This document shows, piece by piece, positions 25,509-33,352 of a DNA stretch of 64,000 bases. Positions within the stretch are counted from its first letter, which is position 1, and each line of letters starts with the position of its first letter. The translations under genes were made by a program, and so were the position numbers. Below the pieces are notes generated by a model. The model ran no database searches, was not told the DNA's origin, and was given only the letters and a program-made list of their open reading frames with translations. Source of the stretch: an uncultured Eubacteriales bacterium (GTDB lineage Bacteria > Bacillota > Clostridia > Christensenellales > Aristaeellaceae); contig CADBZH010000012.1 in assembly GCA_902799045.1 (NCBI GenBank), positions 1-64,000 on the forward strand, given 5' to 3'.

Positions 25509-25694
25509 TTACAGCAAACAAAATCCCATGCCGTAGTCATCATAACGGTCATGGGATTTTCTTTTGCGGTTGTAAAGCTTTTTGCTTTCGACCTTTTTCG
25601 TCACCGGCGAGAACGCCCAGGTGGTGCGTTGCTCGCTGTCGAGCTGCTTGCGGGCCTTCTTGCCCAGCTTTTCCCGTGGGACAAACCTCTTCAT
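25509..25694 (-). CDS. Small basic orphan protein of Clostridia mobile regions
   Basis: A 61-residue, Lys/Arg-rich protein starting MKRFVPREKLGKKARKQLD and ending KSHDRYDDYGMGFCLL. It includes FSPVTKKVESKKLYNRK. From memory, near-identical short proteins recur as hypotheticals in Clostridia, often beside integrated elements. The ATG at 25694 has GGAGG seven bases upstream; another at 25700 overlaps the previous stop (ATGA) but is too close to the site. Function is unknown; the charge suggests nucleic-acid binding. An intrinsic terminator overlaps its last codons. Confidence 0.7.
   Translation of the reverse strand: MKRFVPREKLGKKARKQLDSEQRTTWAFSPVTKKVESKKLYNRKRKSHDRYDDYGMGFCLL
25520..25562 (-). 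terminator. Intrinsic terminator overlapping the 3' end of the 61-residue ORF
   Basis: On the minus strand AAAATCCCATG ... CATGGGATTTT form an 11-pair stem around ~20 bases, then TTTGCTGT. The stem codes for the last residues of the small protein (HDRYDDYGMGF). Confidence 0.65.
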
Positions 25695-25696
25695 GT

Positions 25697-26002
25697 TCAT
25701 TCCTCCTCGTCTTCCCATTTCTTGTAATAGAGCCATGAGTTGTAGCGGGCCTGCGCCTCCTGGCTCTCCTTTTTCTGCCGCCAGGTCTCGATCTCGGCGC
25801 AGATGGCCAGCATCTCGTCCACCAGCATTTCCTCCGTGCGCGGTTGTGCCTGGCGGATGTAGGAGACCATGCGGTCGATGGCTTTGGGGCTTCCCAGCTG
25901 TTTAGCCATCAGCTCGGCCAGCTCGGCAGAGAAGCCGATGCCAGTGACGGCGGCGACCAGTCGGTCTCGCGCCTGCGCCCAAAGATACTGGTTCGGTGTC
26001 AT
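25697..26002 (-). CDS. Conserved hypothetical protein of mobile regions
   Basis: A 101-residue acidic helical protein with the start at 26002 behind ACGGAGGT. The core SPKAIDRMVSYIRQAQPRTEEMLVDEMLAICAEIETWRQKKES is a pattern I recall from many Clostridia integrative elements. No enzymatic motif is visible. It is adjacent to, and just overlapped by, the 61-residue gene, forming a two-gene unit. Bases 26003-26173 show nothing else. Confidence 0.7.
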   Translation of the reverse strand: MTPNQYLWAQARDRLVAAVTGIGFSAELAELMAKQLGSPKAIDRMVSYIRQAQPRTEEMLVDEMLAICAEIETWRQKKESQEAQARYNSWLYYKKWEDEEE

Positions 26003-26173
26003 GGATGCGACCTCCGTTTGAGATGCTGGGTCATTATATCATAGACAGGATGGGTAATCAAGAGCGAAGACATGGGTCGGAAAAAACTCAACTTGACCTC
26101 GCTGTTCGACTTAATCGTGTGAATATGAATAACGGCCTATATTGTTGGTAGTGCGAATCACAGGTATAACTGT

Positions 26174-26196
26174 CCAGGCAGGGGAACCCTGCCTGG
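26174..26196. repeat. Hairpin downstream of the small membrane protein gene
   Basis: CCAGGCAGGG and CCCTGCCTGG form a 10-pair stem with a GAA loop. It follows the leftward gene ending at 26210 and may end its transcript, though it lacks a U tract. Confidence 0.5.
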
Positions 26197-26209
26197 TATG
26201 TCATAGGCG

Positions 26210-26404
26210 CTATTTCTTGGCGCGGAGCGAATCTTCTATGAGCATCAAATGCACTTCCAGGTCGCTTGCATCGGTGATATCATGATAGCGGCGGGGCGGT
26301 TCACCATTGCGCGCCCGGCGTTCCTTGTCCCTTTGCTCGCATACGAGAACGATGATCATGATGACCGCGAAGATTGGACCTACGAGAAAGATACCGATTC
26401 CCAT
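26210..26404 (-). CDS. Small single-pass membrane protein
   Basis: A 64-residue protein. The N-terminal hydrophobic helix (residues 3-22, IFLVGPIFAVIMIIVLVC) is followed by a basic stretch (EQRDKERRARNGEPPRRY) and an acidic/hydrophobic tail (DASDLEVHLMLIEDSLRAKK). GGGAGGA lies eight bases before the ATG. The order predicts a short outside N-terminus and a cytoplasmic tail. Function unknown. It lies 33 bases after the FFGG-repeat gene and is probably cotranscribed with it. Confidence 0.6.
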   Translation of the reverse strand: MGIGIFLVGPIFAVIMIIVLVCEQRDKERRARNGEPPRRYHDITDASDLEVHLMLIEDSLRAKK

Positions 26405-26437
26405 AATGCTTCCTCCCTGATGGGCTTGGCAGTAGAG

Positions 26438-26761
26438 TTATTTTCTGCCCTTCAGCCAGGTCGTCGATCCACCGAAGAAACCCGGCTCCGAATGGCCGAC
26501 CTTCCGACCCTTTTCGTCGTAATGATTGGTGCCACCGAAGAAACCCCAATCGGAGTGCCCGACCAACTGGCCGCTGTTGTTGTAATGATTCATCCCGCTG
26601 AACAAGCCGGGATCGGAGTGGCCGACCTTTCGTCCGCTGGCATCGTAATGATTGACGCCGCCAAAGAAGCCGGGCTCCGAGTGGCCGATCATCTTTCCGT
26701 GCTCGTCATAGTAATTCGTGCCTCCAAAGAAGCCTTCGACGGCTCTGATCTTCTTCGCCAT
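26438..26761 (-). CDS. FFGG tandem-repeat protein
   Basis: A 107-residue protein built almost entirely of 21-residue repeats: four full units and a partial fifth of the form GFFGG-x-NHYD-xxG-xx-VGHS-x-P. The ATG at 26761 has GGAGG about eight bases upstream. The repeat resembles MORN/YD-like beta-hairpin repeats: aromatic-Gly turn, NHYD, Gly turn, VGHS. No signal peptide is present. Similar short FFGG repeat proteins recur in Firmicutes without known function. The 63-base DNA repeats keep high identity, so copy number may vary between strains. Confidence 0.7.
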   Translation of the reverse strand: MAKKIRAVEGFFGGTNYYDEHGKMIGHSEPGFFGGVNHYDASGRKVGHSDPGLFSGMNHYNNSGQLVGHSDWGFFGGTNHYDEKGRKVGHSEPGFFGGSTTWLKGRK

Positions 26762-26837
26762 GATAACGCCTCCGATCTGGCCTGCATCAGACGCTTATGT
26801 TTCTTCGAGAAAAACCTCAATAAAGAAGCTGGGGAAT

Positions 26838-26863
26838 GGTGCAGGTGGGGGACCGCCTGCACC
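26838..26863. repeat. Hairpin downstream of the flotillin gene
   Basis: GGTGCAGG and CCTGCACC form an 8-pair stem around TGGGGGACCG, 12 bases after the leftward flotillin gene ends. It has no U tract. It is similar in style to the hairpin at 26174-26196. Confidence 0.45.
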
Positions 26864-26874
26864 GTTTGAGCGGG

Positions 26875-28374
26875 TCATTCTTCTTCTTCCGGTTCGGTCA
26901 CTTCATCGGCCTCCGCGGTAAGCTCGTCAGATACATCGGCCTCGACGGCCTCCTCCGTGGGAGCCTCCGGGGCGGGAGCTTCGGCGGCCTCCAGGGCCGC
27001 CTTGCCCACCAGCCCGCCGGTGGAGACGTCCTTCAGCATCTTCGGGATGTCCAGCCCCACGGCCTGCTTGATGGCCTCGAAGCTCTGCAGCATCGTGCCG
27101 GCGGTGTCGCGGGCCATGGAGGTCGCGCCGCCCTCGCCGAAGAGGATGATCTTCTCGGTCTTGCTCAGGGGCTCGGATACGGCCTGGGCGATCTCGGGCA
27201 GCTTGTTGACGACCATCTCCAGCATGGCCGCCTGCCCGTAGCGCTGCATGGCCTCGGCCTTGCGCAGGATGGCTTCGGCTTCCGCCTCGCCGCGCATGCG
27301 GATGGCGTCTGCTTCCTTTTCGGCTTCGTACAGCTGGGCGTCGGCCTGGGCCTGGCGCTCGAACTTTTCGGCCTCGGCGGTGTACATGCGGGCGTCTTTC
27401 TCGGCGGCGGCCTTCTCGCGGATCTCCACGTTCAGGCGCTCGCGCTCGATCTCGACCTCCTGCCGCTTCAGCTCGGTGGCCTTCTCCAGGCGGGTCATTT
27501 CGGCGGCGGCGCGCTCGGCCTCGTAGGTCTTGCGCACGCGCTCCTGCTCGATCTTGTAGGCCTCGTCGGCCTTCGCCTTCTCCTGGTCGGACTCGATCTT
27601 GTAGCCGGCCTGCAAAAGCGCCAGCTGCTTGTTCTGCTCGGCGATGGCGGCCTGGGCCTCCACCTCGGCCTTGTGGCCTTCCTGCTGGGCCCTGGCGCGG
27701 GCGATGGCCGCGTCGCGCTCCTTCTGCACGACGTTCTGGATGGCCATGGTCTCGATGACCTTGCCGTCCTTGTCGGAGAAGTTCTGGATGGTCAGGTTGA
27801 TGATCTCAAGGCCCATGTTGCTCATGTCGCTCATGGCGGCCTTGATGGATTCCTGGGCGAACTTGTCGCGGTTCTGCACCAGCTCGGCGATGGTCATCTG
27901 GCCGATGATCTCGCGCATGTTGCCCTCCAGCACGTCTTTGGCCAGGGCCTTGATCTGCTCCGCGTCGTAGTGGAGCAGCTGTTCGGCGGCGGTGGCGATG
28001 GACAGGTCGTCGGAGCCGATCTTGATGTTGGCCACGGCGTCCACGAGAACTGAGATGTACTCCTTGGTGGGCACGGGCTGGGCCGTGCGGATGTCCACCT
28101 GCATCAGGCACATGTCCAGCTGGTCGATGCGCTCGATGGCGGGGATCCAGAAGGTGGCGCCGCCGCGGACGATGCGATAGCCGAATTTCTTGGTGGCTAC
28201 GCTGCCGTCCGGCGTGCGGACCTTGTAGCTGCGGCGCATCAGGCCGGAGATGATCAGCGCGGTGTCCGGCGGCGCGATCTTGTAGCGGGGGACCAGCTTG
28301 ATCAGGGCGATGATCGCCGCGATGGCGACCAGTATCAGCCACCACTTGGTGGCGAGAAACTGCAGAATGTCCAT
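26875..28374 (-). CDS. Flotillin/SPFH-family membrane scaffold protein
   Basis: A 499-residue flotillin. The ATG at 28374 follows AAAGGAGG closely; a longer frame to 28467 has no site. A hydrophobic N-terminal helix (WWLILVAIAAIIALI, residues ~10-25) anchors it. An SPFH/band-7 domain covers ~35-190, then a long Ala/Glu/Lys coiled coil runs to ~400 with EAEAEAILRKAEAMQRYGQAA typical of flotillins. The tail is Glu-rich. Bacterial flotillins organise ordered membrane microdomains that host signalling and secretion complexes. The usual partner NfeD/YuaF is not adjacent. Length and motif order are normal. Confidence 0.92.
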   Translation of the reverse strand: MDILQFLATKWWLILVAIAAIIALIKLVPRYKIAPPDTALIISGLMRRSYKVRTPDGSVATKKFGYRIVRGGATFWIPAIERIDQLDMCLMQVDIRTAQPVPTKEYISVLVDAVANIKIGSDDLSIATAAEQLLHYDAEQIKALAKDVLEGNMREIIGQMTIAELVQNRDKFAQESIKAAMSDMSNMGLEIINLTIQNFSDKDGKVIETMAIQNVVQKERDAAIARARAQQEGHKAEVEAQAAIAEQNKQLALLQAGYKIESDQEKAKADEAYKIEQERVRKTYEAERAAAEMTRLEKATELKRQEVEIERERLNVEIREKAAAEKDARMYTAEAEKFERQAQADAQLYEAEKEADAIRMRGEAEAEAILRKAEAMQRYGQAAMLEMVVNKLPEIAQAVSEPLSKTEKIILFGEGGATSMARDTAGTMLQSFEAIKQAVGLDIPKMLKDVSTGGLVGKAALEAAEAPAPEAPTEEAVEADVSDELTAEADEVTEPEEEE

Positions 28375-28546
28375 GGCGTCCTCCTTTCGGTCGGTTGGGG
28401 TGCAGGCGGCTCGGTTTGCCTGCCGTGAGAAAAGCGTAGCAAACGGCGGCCCGCCGCGCAATCTCAAACCGCCAAGTTGTCGGCGGGGGAATCCAAATTG
28501 TCGGGCGGGAGCGATGAAGGCAGGACCGGGGCGCGCAGGACAGCGG

Positions 28547-28900
28547 TTAAAACGAAAGGCTGTTGTCGTCCGCCTTCTCCAGCGGCGGGGTCCAGATCAG
28601 ATCCTTCTGCCGCACAGCACAGATGACGCCCTTGGGCGTGGGCAGCTTCACCTTCGCGACGGCCTTGTCGCCGATGCGGTCGTAGAGGCGGCCGGCGCTG
28701 AAGCACTCGCCAAGCACGGTATATATGCTGTTGGCGACGTAGCCGATCTTGCCCAGGCCCTCCATCTCCACCCGGATGGCCTCGTGGTCGTACTTATTGT
28801 CTGGATCCTTGACCAGCAGTACCTTTGTGCCCTTCTTCAGGAATTCGTCTCCTAGATAGTGGTTCGTGCCGGTGATGGTGACGTAGACCTTCTTGCTCAT
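28547..28900 (-). CDS. HIRAN-domain protein
   Basis: A 117-residue protein almost entirely occupied by a HIRAN-like fold: VYVTITGTNHYLGDEFLKKGTKVLLVKDP, then PDNKYDHEAIRVE and GKIGYVANS. The D-N-x-Y-D-x-x-A-I pattern is the HIRAN signature. HIRAN domains bind DNA 3' ends or damaged DNA in helicases such as HLTF and also occur alone in bacteria. AAAGGGGG precedes the start. It stands 172 bases upstream of the flotillin gene in the same direction. The bases 28901-29044 show no gene. Confidence 0.75.
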   Translation of the reverse strand: MSKKVYVTITGTNHYLGDEFLKKGTKVLLVKDPDNKYDHEAIRVEMEGLGKIGYVANSIYTVLGECFSAGRLYDRIGDKAVAKVKLPTPKGVICAVRQKDLIWTPPLEKADDNSLSF

Positions 28901-29044
28901 GTAAAAACCCCCTTTGGTCGACTGCCGAAAAGGTCAAATCCTTCTCTCTGAAAACAGTCTACCAAAGGAGGTGTCCAAAAATCTCCACTTGTAAGCAGAA
29001 GGCGAAAAGCGGCCGCTGCGAGTCCAAAAATTTACCCTTAAACT

Positions 29045-30031
29045 CTATGGCTGCCGGTATTGTTCACCCAGGCGCTGGATTTCCGTCCGCATGCGCTCCA
29101 CCACCGCGTCGGGCCCGACGATGCGGATGGCGCTTCCGAGAGCGATGACCCATCCGATGAACTGCTGGCTGACGGTGACGTTGACGGTGGTCTGGAAGCG
29201 GCGGTCGTCCACGATGTTGACGGGGATGTCCTTGCCGAAGCGGTCGATCAGCACGCCGATCATGTGGTTTTCCGCCTCCAGCGTCACCGCGGTTTCCTCG
29301 CCGGTGAACATGCCAAAGACGCTCTTTGAGTATTTCGCCATGTCGAAGGCCTTGAAGGTCTCCCTGCCGAGGCGGGGCACATCCAGGGAACTGATGCGCA
29401 GCATCTTGTCCACGCGGTAGTGCTTGATCATGTCGGCCTCCGCGTCGTAGGCTACCAAATAGTAATTCTCGTCGTCCCAGGTGAGCGCCCAGGGACTGAC
29501 CTGGTACCACGCGCCGTCGCGCCGGAGCTCGATCTCCTTATTCAGGTTCCACTGGCCGTACTGGAAGCGGATCTGCACGCCGGCATTGATGGCCTCGTGC
29601 AGTTTATCGATGTTGTAGTAGATCGATTCATTCATCGACTTGACCCTGCCCGCGATGAACACCTGCCGGTGGAGCTGTTCGGCCTGGTAGCGGCTCACGA
29701 AGCTCTCCAGCTTCTTGATCAGCTCGCGGGACTTGCGCGTGGTGATGAACTTGGCCGCCTGCACAGAGTCCACCAGCAGCTTCAGCTCCGGCAGCTCAAA
29801 GTCCCGCGCGCCAAGGTGATAGTAGGTGGTGTGATTGCGCTGCTCGGCGATGATGTCAAAGCCGAATTGCCGCAGCTCCTCAAAGTCCGCGTAGAGGGTC
29901 TTGCGGTCAGCCCGGATGTTCACGGCGTCCAGCTTCGCGGCGATCTCCTGCAGCGTCAACGCGTGCTCGTCGTCGGTCTCCTGGGTGAATATGCGGATGA
30001 TATAGAGCATCTTGAGCTTGCCCTTTGCCAT
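29045..30031 (-). CDS. WYL-domain transcriptional regulator
   Basis: A 328-residue regulator. The start at 30031 has GGGAGGG six bases upstream; the ATG at 30088 lies in the promoter. An N-terminal winged helix (LTLQEIAAKLDAVNIRADRKTLYADFEEL) covers residues ~1-70. A WYL domain follows at about 135-215 (VQIRFQYGQWN..., YQVSPWALTWDDENYYLVAYD), then a C-terminal WCX-like extension. WYL proteins sense nucleic acids or nucleotides and often control DNA-damage or defence genes. It is divergent from the nuclease/SbcCD operon at 30286, which suggests that operon as its target. Confidence 0.9.
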   Translation of the reverse strand: MAKGKLKMLYIIRIFTQETDDEHALTLQEIAAKLDAVNIRADRKTLYADFEELRQFGFDIIAEQRNHTTYYHLGARDFELPELKLLVDSVQAAKFITTRKSRELIKKLESFVSRYQAEQLHRQVFIAGRVKSMNESIYYNIDKLHEAINAGVQIRFQYGQWNLNKEIELRRDGAWYQVSPWALTWDDENYYLVAYDAEADMIKHYRVDKMLRISSLDVPRLGRETFKAFDMAKYSKSVFGMFTGEETAVTLEAENHMIGVLIDRFGKDIPVNIVDDRRFQTTVNVTVSQQFIGWVIALGSAIRIVGPDAVVERMRTEIQRLGEQYRQP

Positions 30032-30065
30032 GCTGAACCCTCCCAACCTTCGCAGATGTGGACTC

Positions 30066-30074
30066 AGTATAGCA
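30066..30074 (-). promoter_or_regulatory. Extended -10 promoter of the WYL regulator
   Basis: On the minus strand TGCTATACT (30074-30066), about 35 bases before the start at 30031. No convincing -35 is visible. Confidence 0.45.
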
Positions 30075-30173
30075 TATGGGTTTCCCAAAAGCCATAGTGC
30101 CGATTCGACAAGGGAGGATTATTGGACTTGCAAGCGAGAGGGACTGATAATTGTGGACTTTGAATGAGGTTTG

Positions 30174-30182
30174 TGGTACAAT
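30174..30182 (+). promoter_or_regulatory. Extended -10 promoter of the nuclease/SbcCD operon
   Basis: TGGTACAAT at 30174-30182, with only weak -35 candidates (TGGACT at 30154). It lies about 100 bases before the first gene of the operon. The 254-base divergent region is where a WYL operator would be expected, but I could not single out a dyad. Confidence 0.45.
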
Positions 30183-30285
30183 TTACATTACGTTCAAACG
30201 GATTTAATACTCTGCAGCGCGGCGAATGGGAGACCTTGAGGCTCCTGTAACAGGGCGCTATGGTTGAACCAAAGGAGGAAAGCAG

Positions 30286-30684
30286 ATGAAGGGATCGATA
30301 CAGATACGTCTGAGACTCGCGGCATTGTTGGAGGAAAAACGGGTGACGGCGGAGGAACTGTCGCAGGCATCGGGCATGCCGCTTCAGAGGATACTGGAGT
30401 ATTGTGACAGGGAAGCGGACGCGGTTTCCCTGAAGGAGCTGAGCGCCATCCTCTCCACGCTGGAGTGCGGCCAGATCTCAGACATCCTGGAGGAGGTTGT
30501 CGGGGAGGGAATCTCCGACGACATCGAGGCCATGGCACCCTTGTCGGAGGGGGAATGGTACACCCCGTGTCCTGCCTCCCCGGACGGCAGGCACCGGTGG
30601 TACAAGGATTTGAAGGTCTCCGACACGGTCTACCAGGAGTTCTGCTGCCAGGCCTGCAGCAAGCGGCTGTCCGTGATACTGTAA
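30286..30684 (+). CDS. HTH protein with C-terminal Cys motif, first gene of the nuclease operon
   Basis: A 132-residue protein. Residues ~8-60 look like a Cro/XRE-type helix-turn-helix (LAALLEEKRVTAEELSQASG, then ISLKEL-like helix). The C-terminal part has CPASPDGRHRW and EFCCQACSKRL, a possible zinc site. AAGGAGG precedes the ATG. It ends 12 bases before the DUF2779-type nuclease gene, so the two are cotranscribed. It may be a regulator or a DNA-binding adaptor of the system. I do not recognise a named family. Confidence 0.65.
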   Translation: MKGSIQIRLRLAALLEEKRVTAEELSQASGMPLQRILEYCDREADAVSLKELSAILSTLECGQISDILEEVVGEGISDDIEAMAPLSEGEWYTPCPASPDGRHRWYKDLKVSDTVYQEFCCQACSKRLSVIL

Positions 30685-30696
30685 GGAGGTGCCGAC

Positions 30697-32184
30697 ATGC
30701 TTCACCTGTCAAAATCCAGATACTGCCAGGCGGTTCAGTGCCCGAAGATGCTGTGGCTGCACCGGAACCTGCCGGAGGAATTCGATGATTCCGCCGTCAA
30801 CCAGGCGGTTTTGGATCGGGGCAACGCCGTGGGCGACTTGGCGATGGGCCTGCTGGGGGATTATGTCGAGGTGCCCTTCGGCGACCTGTCGGAGATGATC
30901 CGGAGGACGCGGGAACTGATCGACGCTGGTACGCCTGTGATCGCCGAGGCCTCCTTCGCCTTTGAAGGGCTGTTCTGCGCCGTGGACATCCTGAAGGTGC
31001 TGGGGAAGGGGCGCGTGGAGTTCGTGGAGGTGAAGAGTTCCACCCACGTGACGGACATCTACATCCACGACGTGGCCTATCAGTACTATGTGCTGACGAA
31101 GCTGGGCTACGCCGTCGAGCGGGTGCGGATCGCCCATATCGACTCCGGCTACGTCCGCCACGGCGAACTGGAGCTGGACCAGCTGTTCGCCATGGAGGAG
31201 CTGACGGAGCAGGCCCGGGCGCTGCAGCCGGAGGTGGAGAAGCGCGTGGCAGAGCTGGCGGCGTACATGGAGCAGGTGGACGAGCCGGCATGTGCCGTCG
31301 GCGGCCAGTGCTTCTATCCCTACGCCTGCGGCTTCTTCAAGTACTGCGGGCGGGACCTGCCGAAGCCGAACATCTTCGACGTGGGCGGCATCCAACTGCG
31401 CACGAAGCTGGCCAACCTGGCCAAGGGCATCGTCTCCTTCCAGGACATCGAATTGAAGCAGGCGCTGAAGTCGGACAAGCTGATGCAGATCCAGCACGAG
31501 CTGCACGACCTGCCCCCGGCCATCGACCGGGAGAAGATCGCGCAGTTCCTGAACGGGCTGTCCTGGCCGTTGTACTTCCTGGACTTCGAGTCCTTCCAGC
31601 CAGCAGTGCCGCTGTACGACAATTCCTCGCCCTACGAGCAGATCGTGTTCCAGTATTCGCTGCACTGCATCGAGGAACCGGGCGGGGCGCTGAAGCACAG
31701 GGAGTACCTCGCCCAGCCCGGCGCGGACCCGCGGCGGGGCGTGGCGGAGCAGCTGTGCAAGGACATTCCGCGGGACGTCTGCACGCTGGCCTACAACATG
31801 TCCTTTGAAAAGACGCGGATTCGCGGCCTGGCGGCACTGTATCCCGACCTTGCCGACCACCTGATGAACATCCACGACAACATCGTCGACCTGATGGTGC
31901 CCTTTCAGAAGCGCTGGTATTACACGAAGGCCATGCAGGGCTCCTACTCCATCAAGTTCGTGCTGCCGGCGCTGTTCCCAGACGACCCGGAGCTGGACTA
32001 TCACAACCTGGAGGACGTGCACAACGGCACGGAAGCCTCCGCGGCGTTTGAACAAATGGCGAACATGGAGCCGGAGGAGCGGGAGCGCTACCGCGCCAAC
32101 CTGTTGAAATACTGCGGGCTGGATACGCTGGCCATGGTGAAGGTGTGGGAAAAGCTGCGGGAATCGGTGGCGCAGGAAGTGTAA
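30697..32184 (+). CDS. Cas4-like PD-(D/E)XK plus DEDD-like nuclease (DUF2779-type)
   Basis: A 495-residue two-nuclease protein. The N-terminal half looks Cas4/RecB-like: Cys10 and Cys15, E84, D97 and EVK (E111-K113) as PD-(D/E)XK residues, then C205, C211 and C217, which together could ligate an iron-sulfur cluster. The C-terminal half resembles a DEDD exonuclease of the DUF2779 kind: FLDFES (D296, E298), YNMSFEKTRI and a late YCGLDTLAMV. AAGGAGGTG precedes the start. sbcD begins 25 bases downstream. Stand-alone homologues are uncharacterised. Coupling to SbcCD suggests trimming of ends or hairpins in DNA, or RNA/DNA processing. The inference rests on motifs only. Confidence 0.8.
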   Translation: MLHLSKSRYCQAVQCPKMLWLHRNLPEEFDDSAVNQAVLDRGNAVGDLAMGLLGDYVEVPFGDLSEMIRRTRELIDAGTPVIAEASFAFEGLFCAVDILKVLGKGRVEFVEVKSSTHVTDIYIHDVAYQYYVLTKLGYAVERVRIAHIDSGYVRHGELELDQLFAMEELTEQARALQPEVEKRVAELAAYMEQVDEPACAVGGQCFYPYACGFFKYCGRDLPKPNIFDVGGIQLRTKLANLAKGIVSFQDIELKQALKSDKLMQIQHELHDLPPAIDREKIAQFLNGLSWPLYFLDFESFQPAVPLYDNSSPYEQIVFQYSLHCIEEPGGALKHREYLAQPGADPRRGVAEQLCKDIPRDVCTLAYNMSFEKTRIRGLAALYPDLADHLMNIHDNIVDLMVPFQKRWYYTKAMQGSYSIKFVLPALFPDDPELDYHNLEDVHNGTEASAAFEQMANMEPEERERYRANLLKYCGLDTLAMVKVWEKLRESVAQEV

Positions 32185-32209
32185 ATTCAAGAAGAAGGAG
32201 TCGCTATAC

Positions 32210-33352
32210 ATGAAATGCCTGCATTTGTCGGACTTGCATCTGGGCAAGCGGTTGATTGAGGTCTCCCTGCTGGAGGACCAGGCGTACATCCTCGATAAGA
32301 TCGTGGCCATTGCCGAAGCAGAGAGGCCCCGGACGGTGCTCATCGCCGGGGACGTGTACGATCGCAGCAACCCGCCCGCGGAGGCCATGACGCTTTTTGG
32401 ACAGTTCGTCCGCAGGCTGACGGCGTTGGGCTGCAGCGTGCTGGTCATCAGCGGCAACCACGATTCCCCGGAGCGCGTGGCCTATTTCGGCGAGTTGGTG
32501 CGGGAAACCGGTGTGTACCTGTCCCCGGTGTACGACGGACACATCGAGCCCGTGGCGCTCAAGGACGAGTTCGGCGAGGTGCGCTTTTATCTGATGCCCT
32601 ACGTCCATCCGGAGGTGGTGCGGGGGCTGTTCCCGGAGGAGACGGTGGCCGACGCCAACGATGCCGCGCGGCTGGTGCTGGGCGCGCTGCAGCCGGACGC
32701 GTCCTGCCGGAATGTCATACTGTCCCACCAGCTGATCCTGGGCAGCGCCTTTGACGAGCGGGAGCAGAAGGCCGTGGGAACGCTGGACAACGTGGATCCC
32801 CGGCTGTACGACGCCTTCGACTACGTGGCGCTGGGCCACATCCATAAAGCCCAGTCCGTGGGCCGGGAGGACGGCACCATGCGCTATTGCGGCACGCCGC
32901 TGAAGTACTCCAGAAAAGAGGCGCTGACGGAGAAGACCGTCTCGCTGGTGGAGCTGGGGACAAAGGGCGACGTGACCTGCCGGGAGATCCCGCTGCGGCC
33001 CATGCGGGAGATGCGGCTGGAGCGAGGCAACTTCGACGCGCTGATGGCCAAGGGTCCGGACGCGGGCTGCGAAGACGACTACTTCTTCATTACGCTGACA
33101 GACGAGGAGGACATCCCAAACGCCGCCGCCCGCCTGAGAGGCCGCTTCGGGAAAGTGCTGGCGGTTGACTTTGACAACGCCCGGACCCGCGCCGGAGAGA
33201 CCGTCGAGCTGGGCGCGGTGGACGCGGAGGAGAAGTCGCCCATGCAGCTGCTGGAGGAGCTGTACCGAAAGATGCGCAACCGGGACATGAGCGACGAGGC
33301 AAAGGCCTTTGCCATGCGGGCGATGCGGGAAACGGAGGGCTTTGAGGAATGA
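32210..33352 (+). CDS. sbcD: Exonuclease subunit SbcD
   Basis: A 380-residue Mre11-family Mn2+ nuclease. The phosphoesterase motifs are intact: LSDLHLGKR, IAGDVYDR, ISGNHDSPERV, SHQLILG and LGHIHKAQSVG. The cap region (to ~residue 380) is normal. AAGGAG lies about 10 bases before the ATG. Its stop overlaps the sbcC start by four bases (ATGA). With SbcC it cleaves hairpins and protein-blocked DNA ends. Confidence 0.96.
   Translation: MKCLHLSDLHLGKRLIEVSLLEDQAYILDKIVAIAEAERPRTVLIAGDVYDRSNPPAEAMTLFGQFVRRLTALGCSVLVISGNHDSPERVAYFGELVRETGVYLSPVYDGHIEPVALKDEFGEVRFYLMPYVHPEVVRGLFPEETVADANDAARLVLGALQPDASCRNVILSHQLILGSAFDEREQKAVGTLDNVDPRLYDAFDYVALGHIHKAQSVGREDGTMRYCGTPLKYSRKEALTEKTVSLVELGTKGDVTCREIPLRPMREMRLERGNFDALMAKGPDAGCEDDYFFITLTDEEDIPNAAARLRGRFGKVLAVDFDNARTRAGETVELGAVDAEEKSPMQLLEELYRKMRNRDMSDEAKAFAMRAMRETEGFEE

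Noticed and set aside
25175-25552. A 125-codon minus-strand frame upstream of the integrase relic
   Set aside because: It overlaps the Arm domain in another phase, and its translation is low-complexity with no ribosome site.
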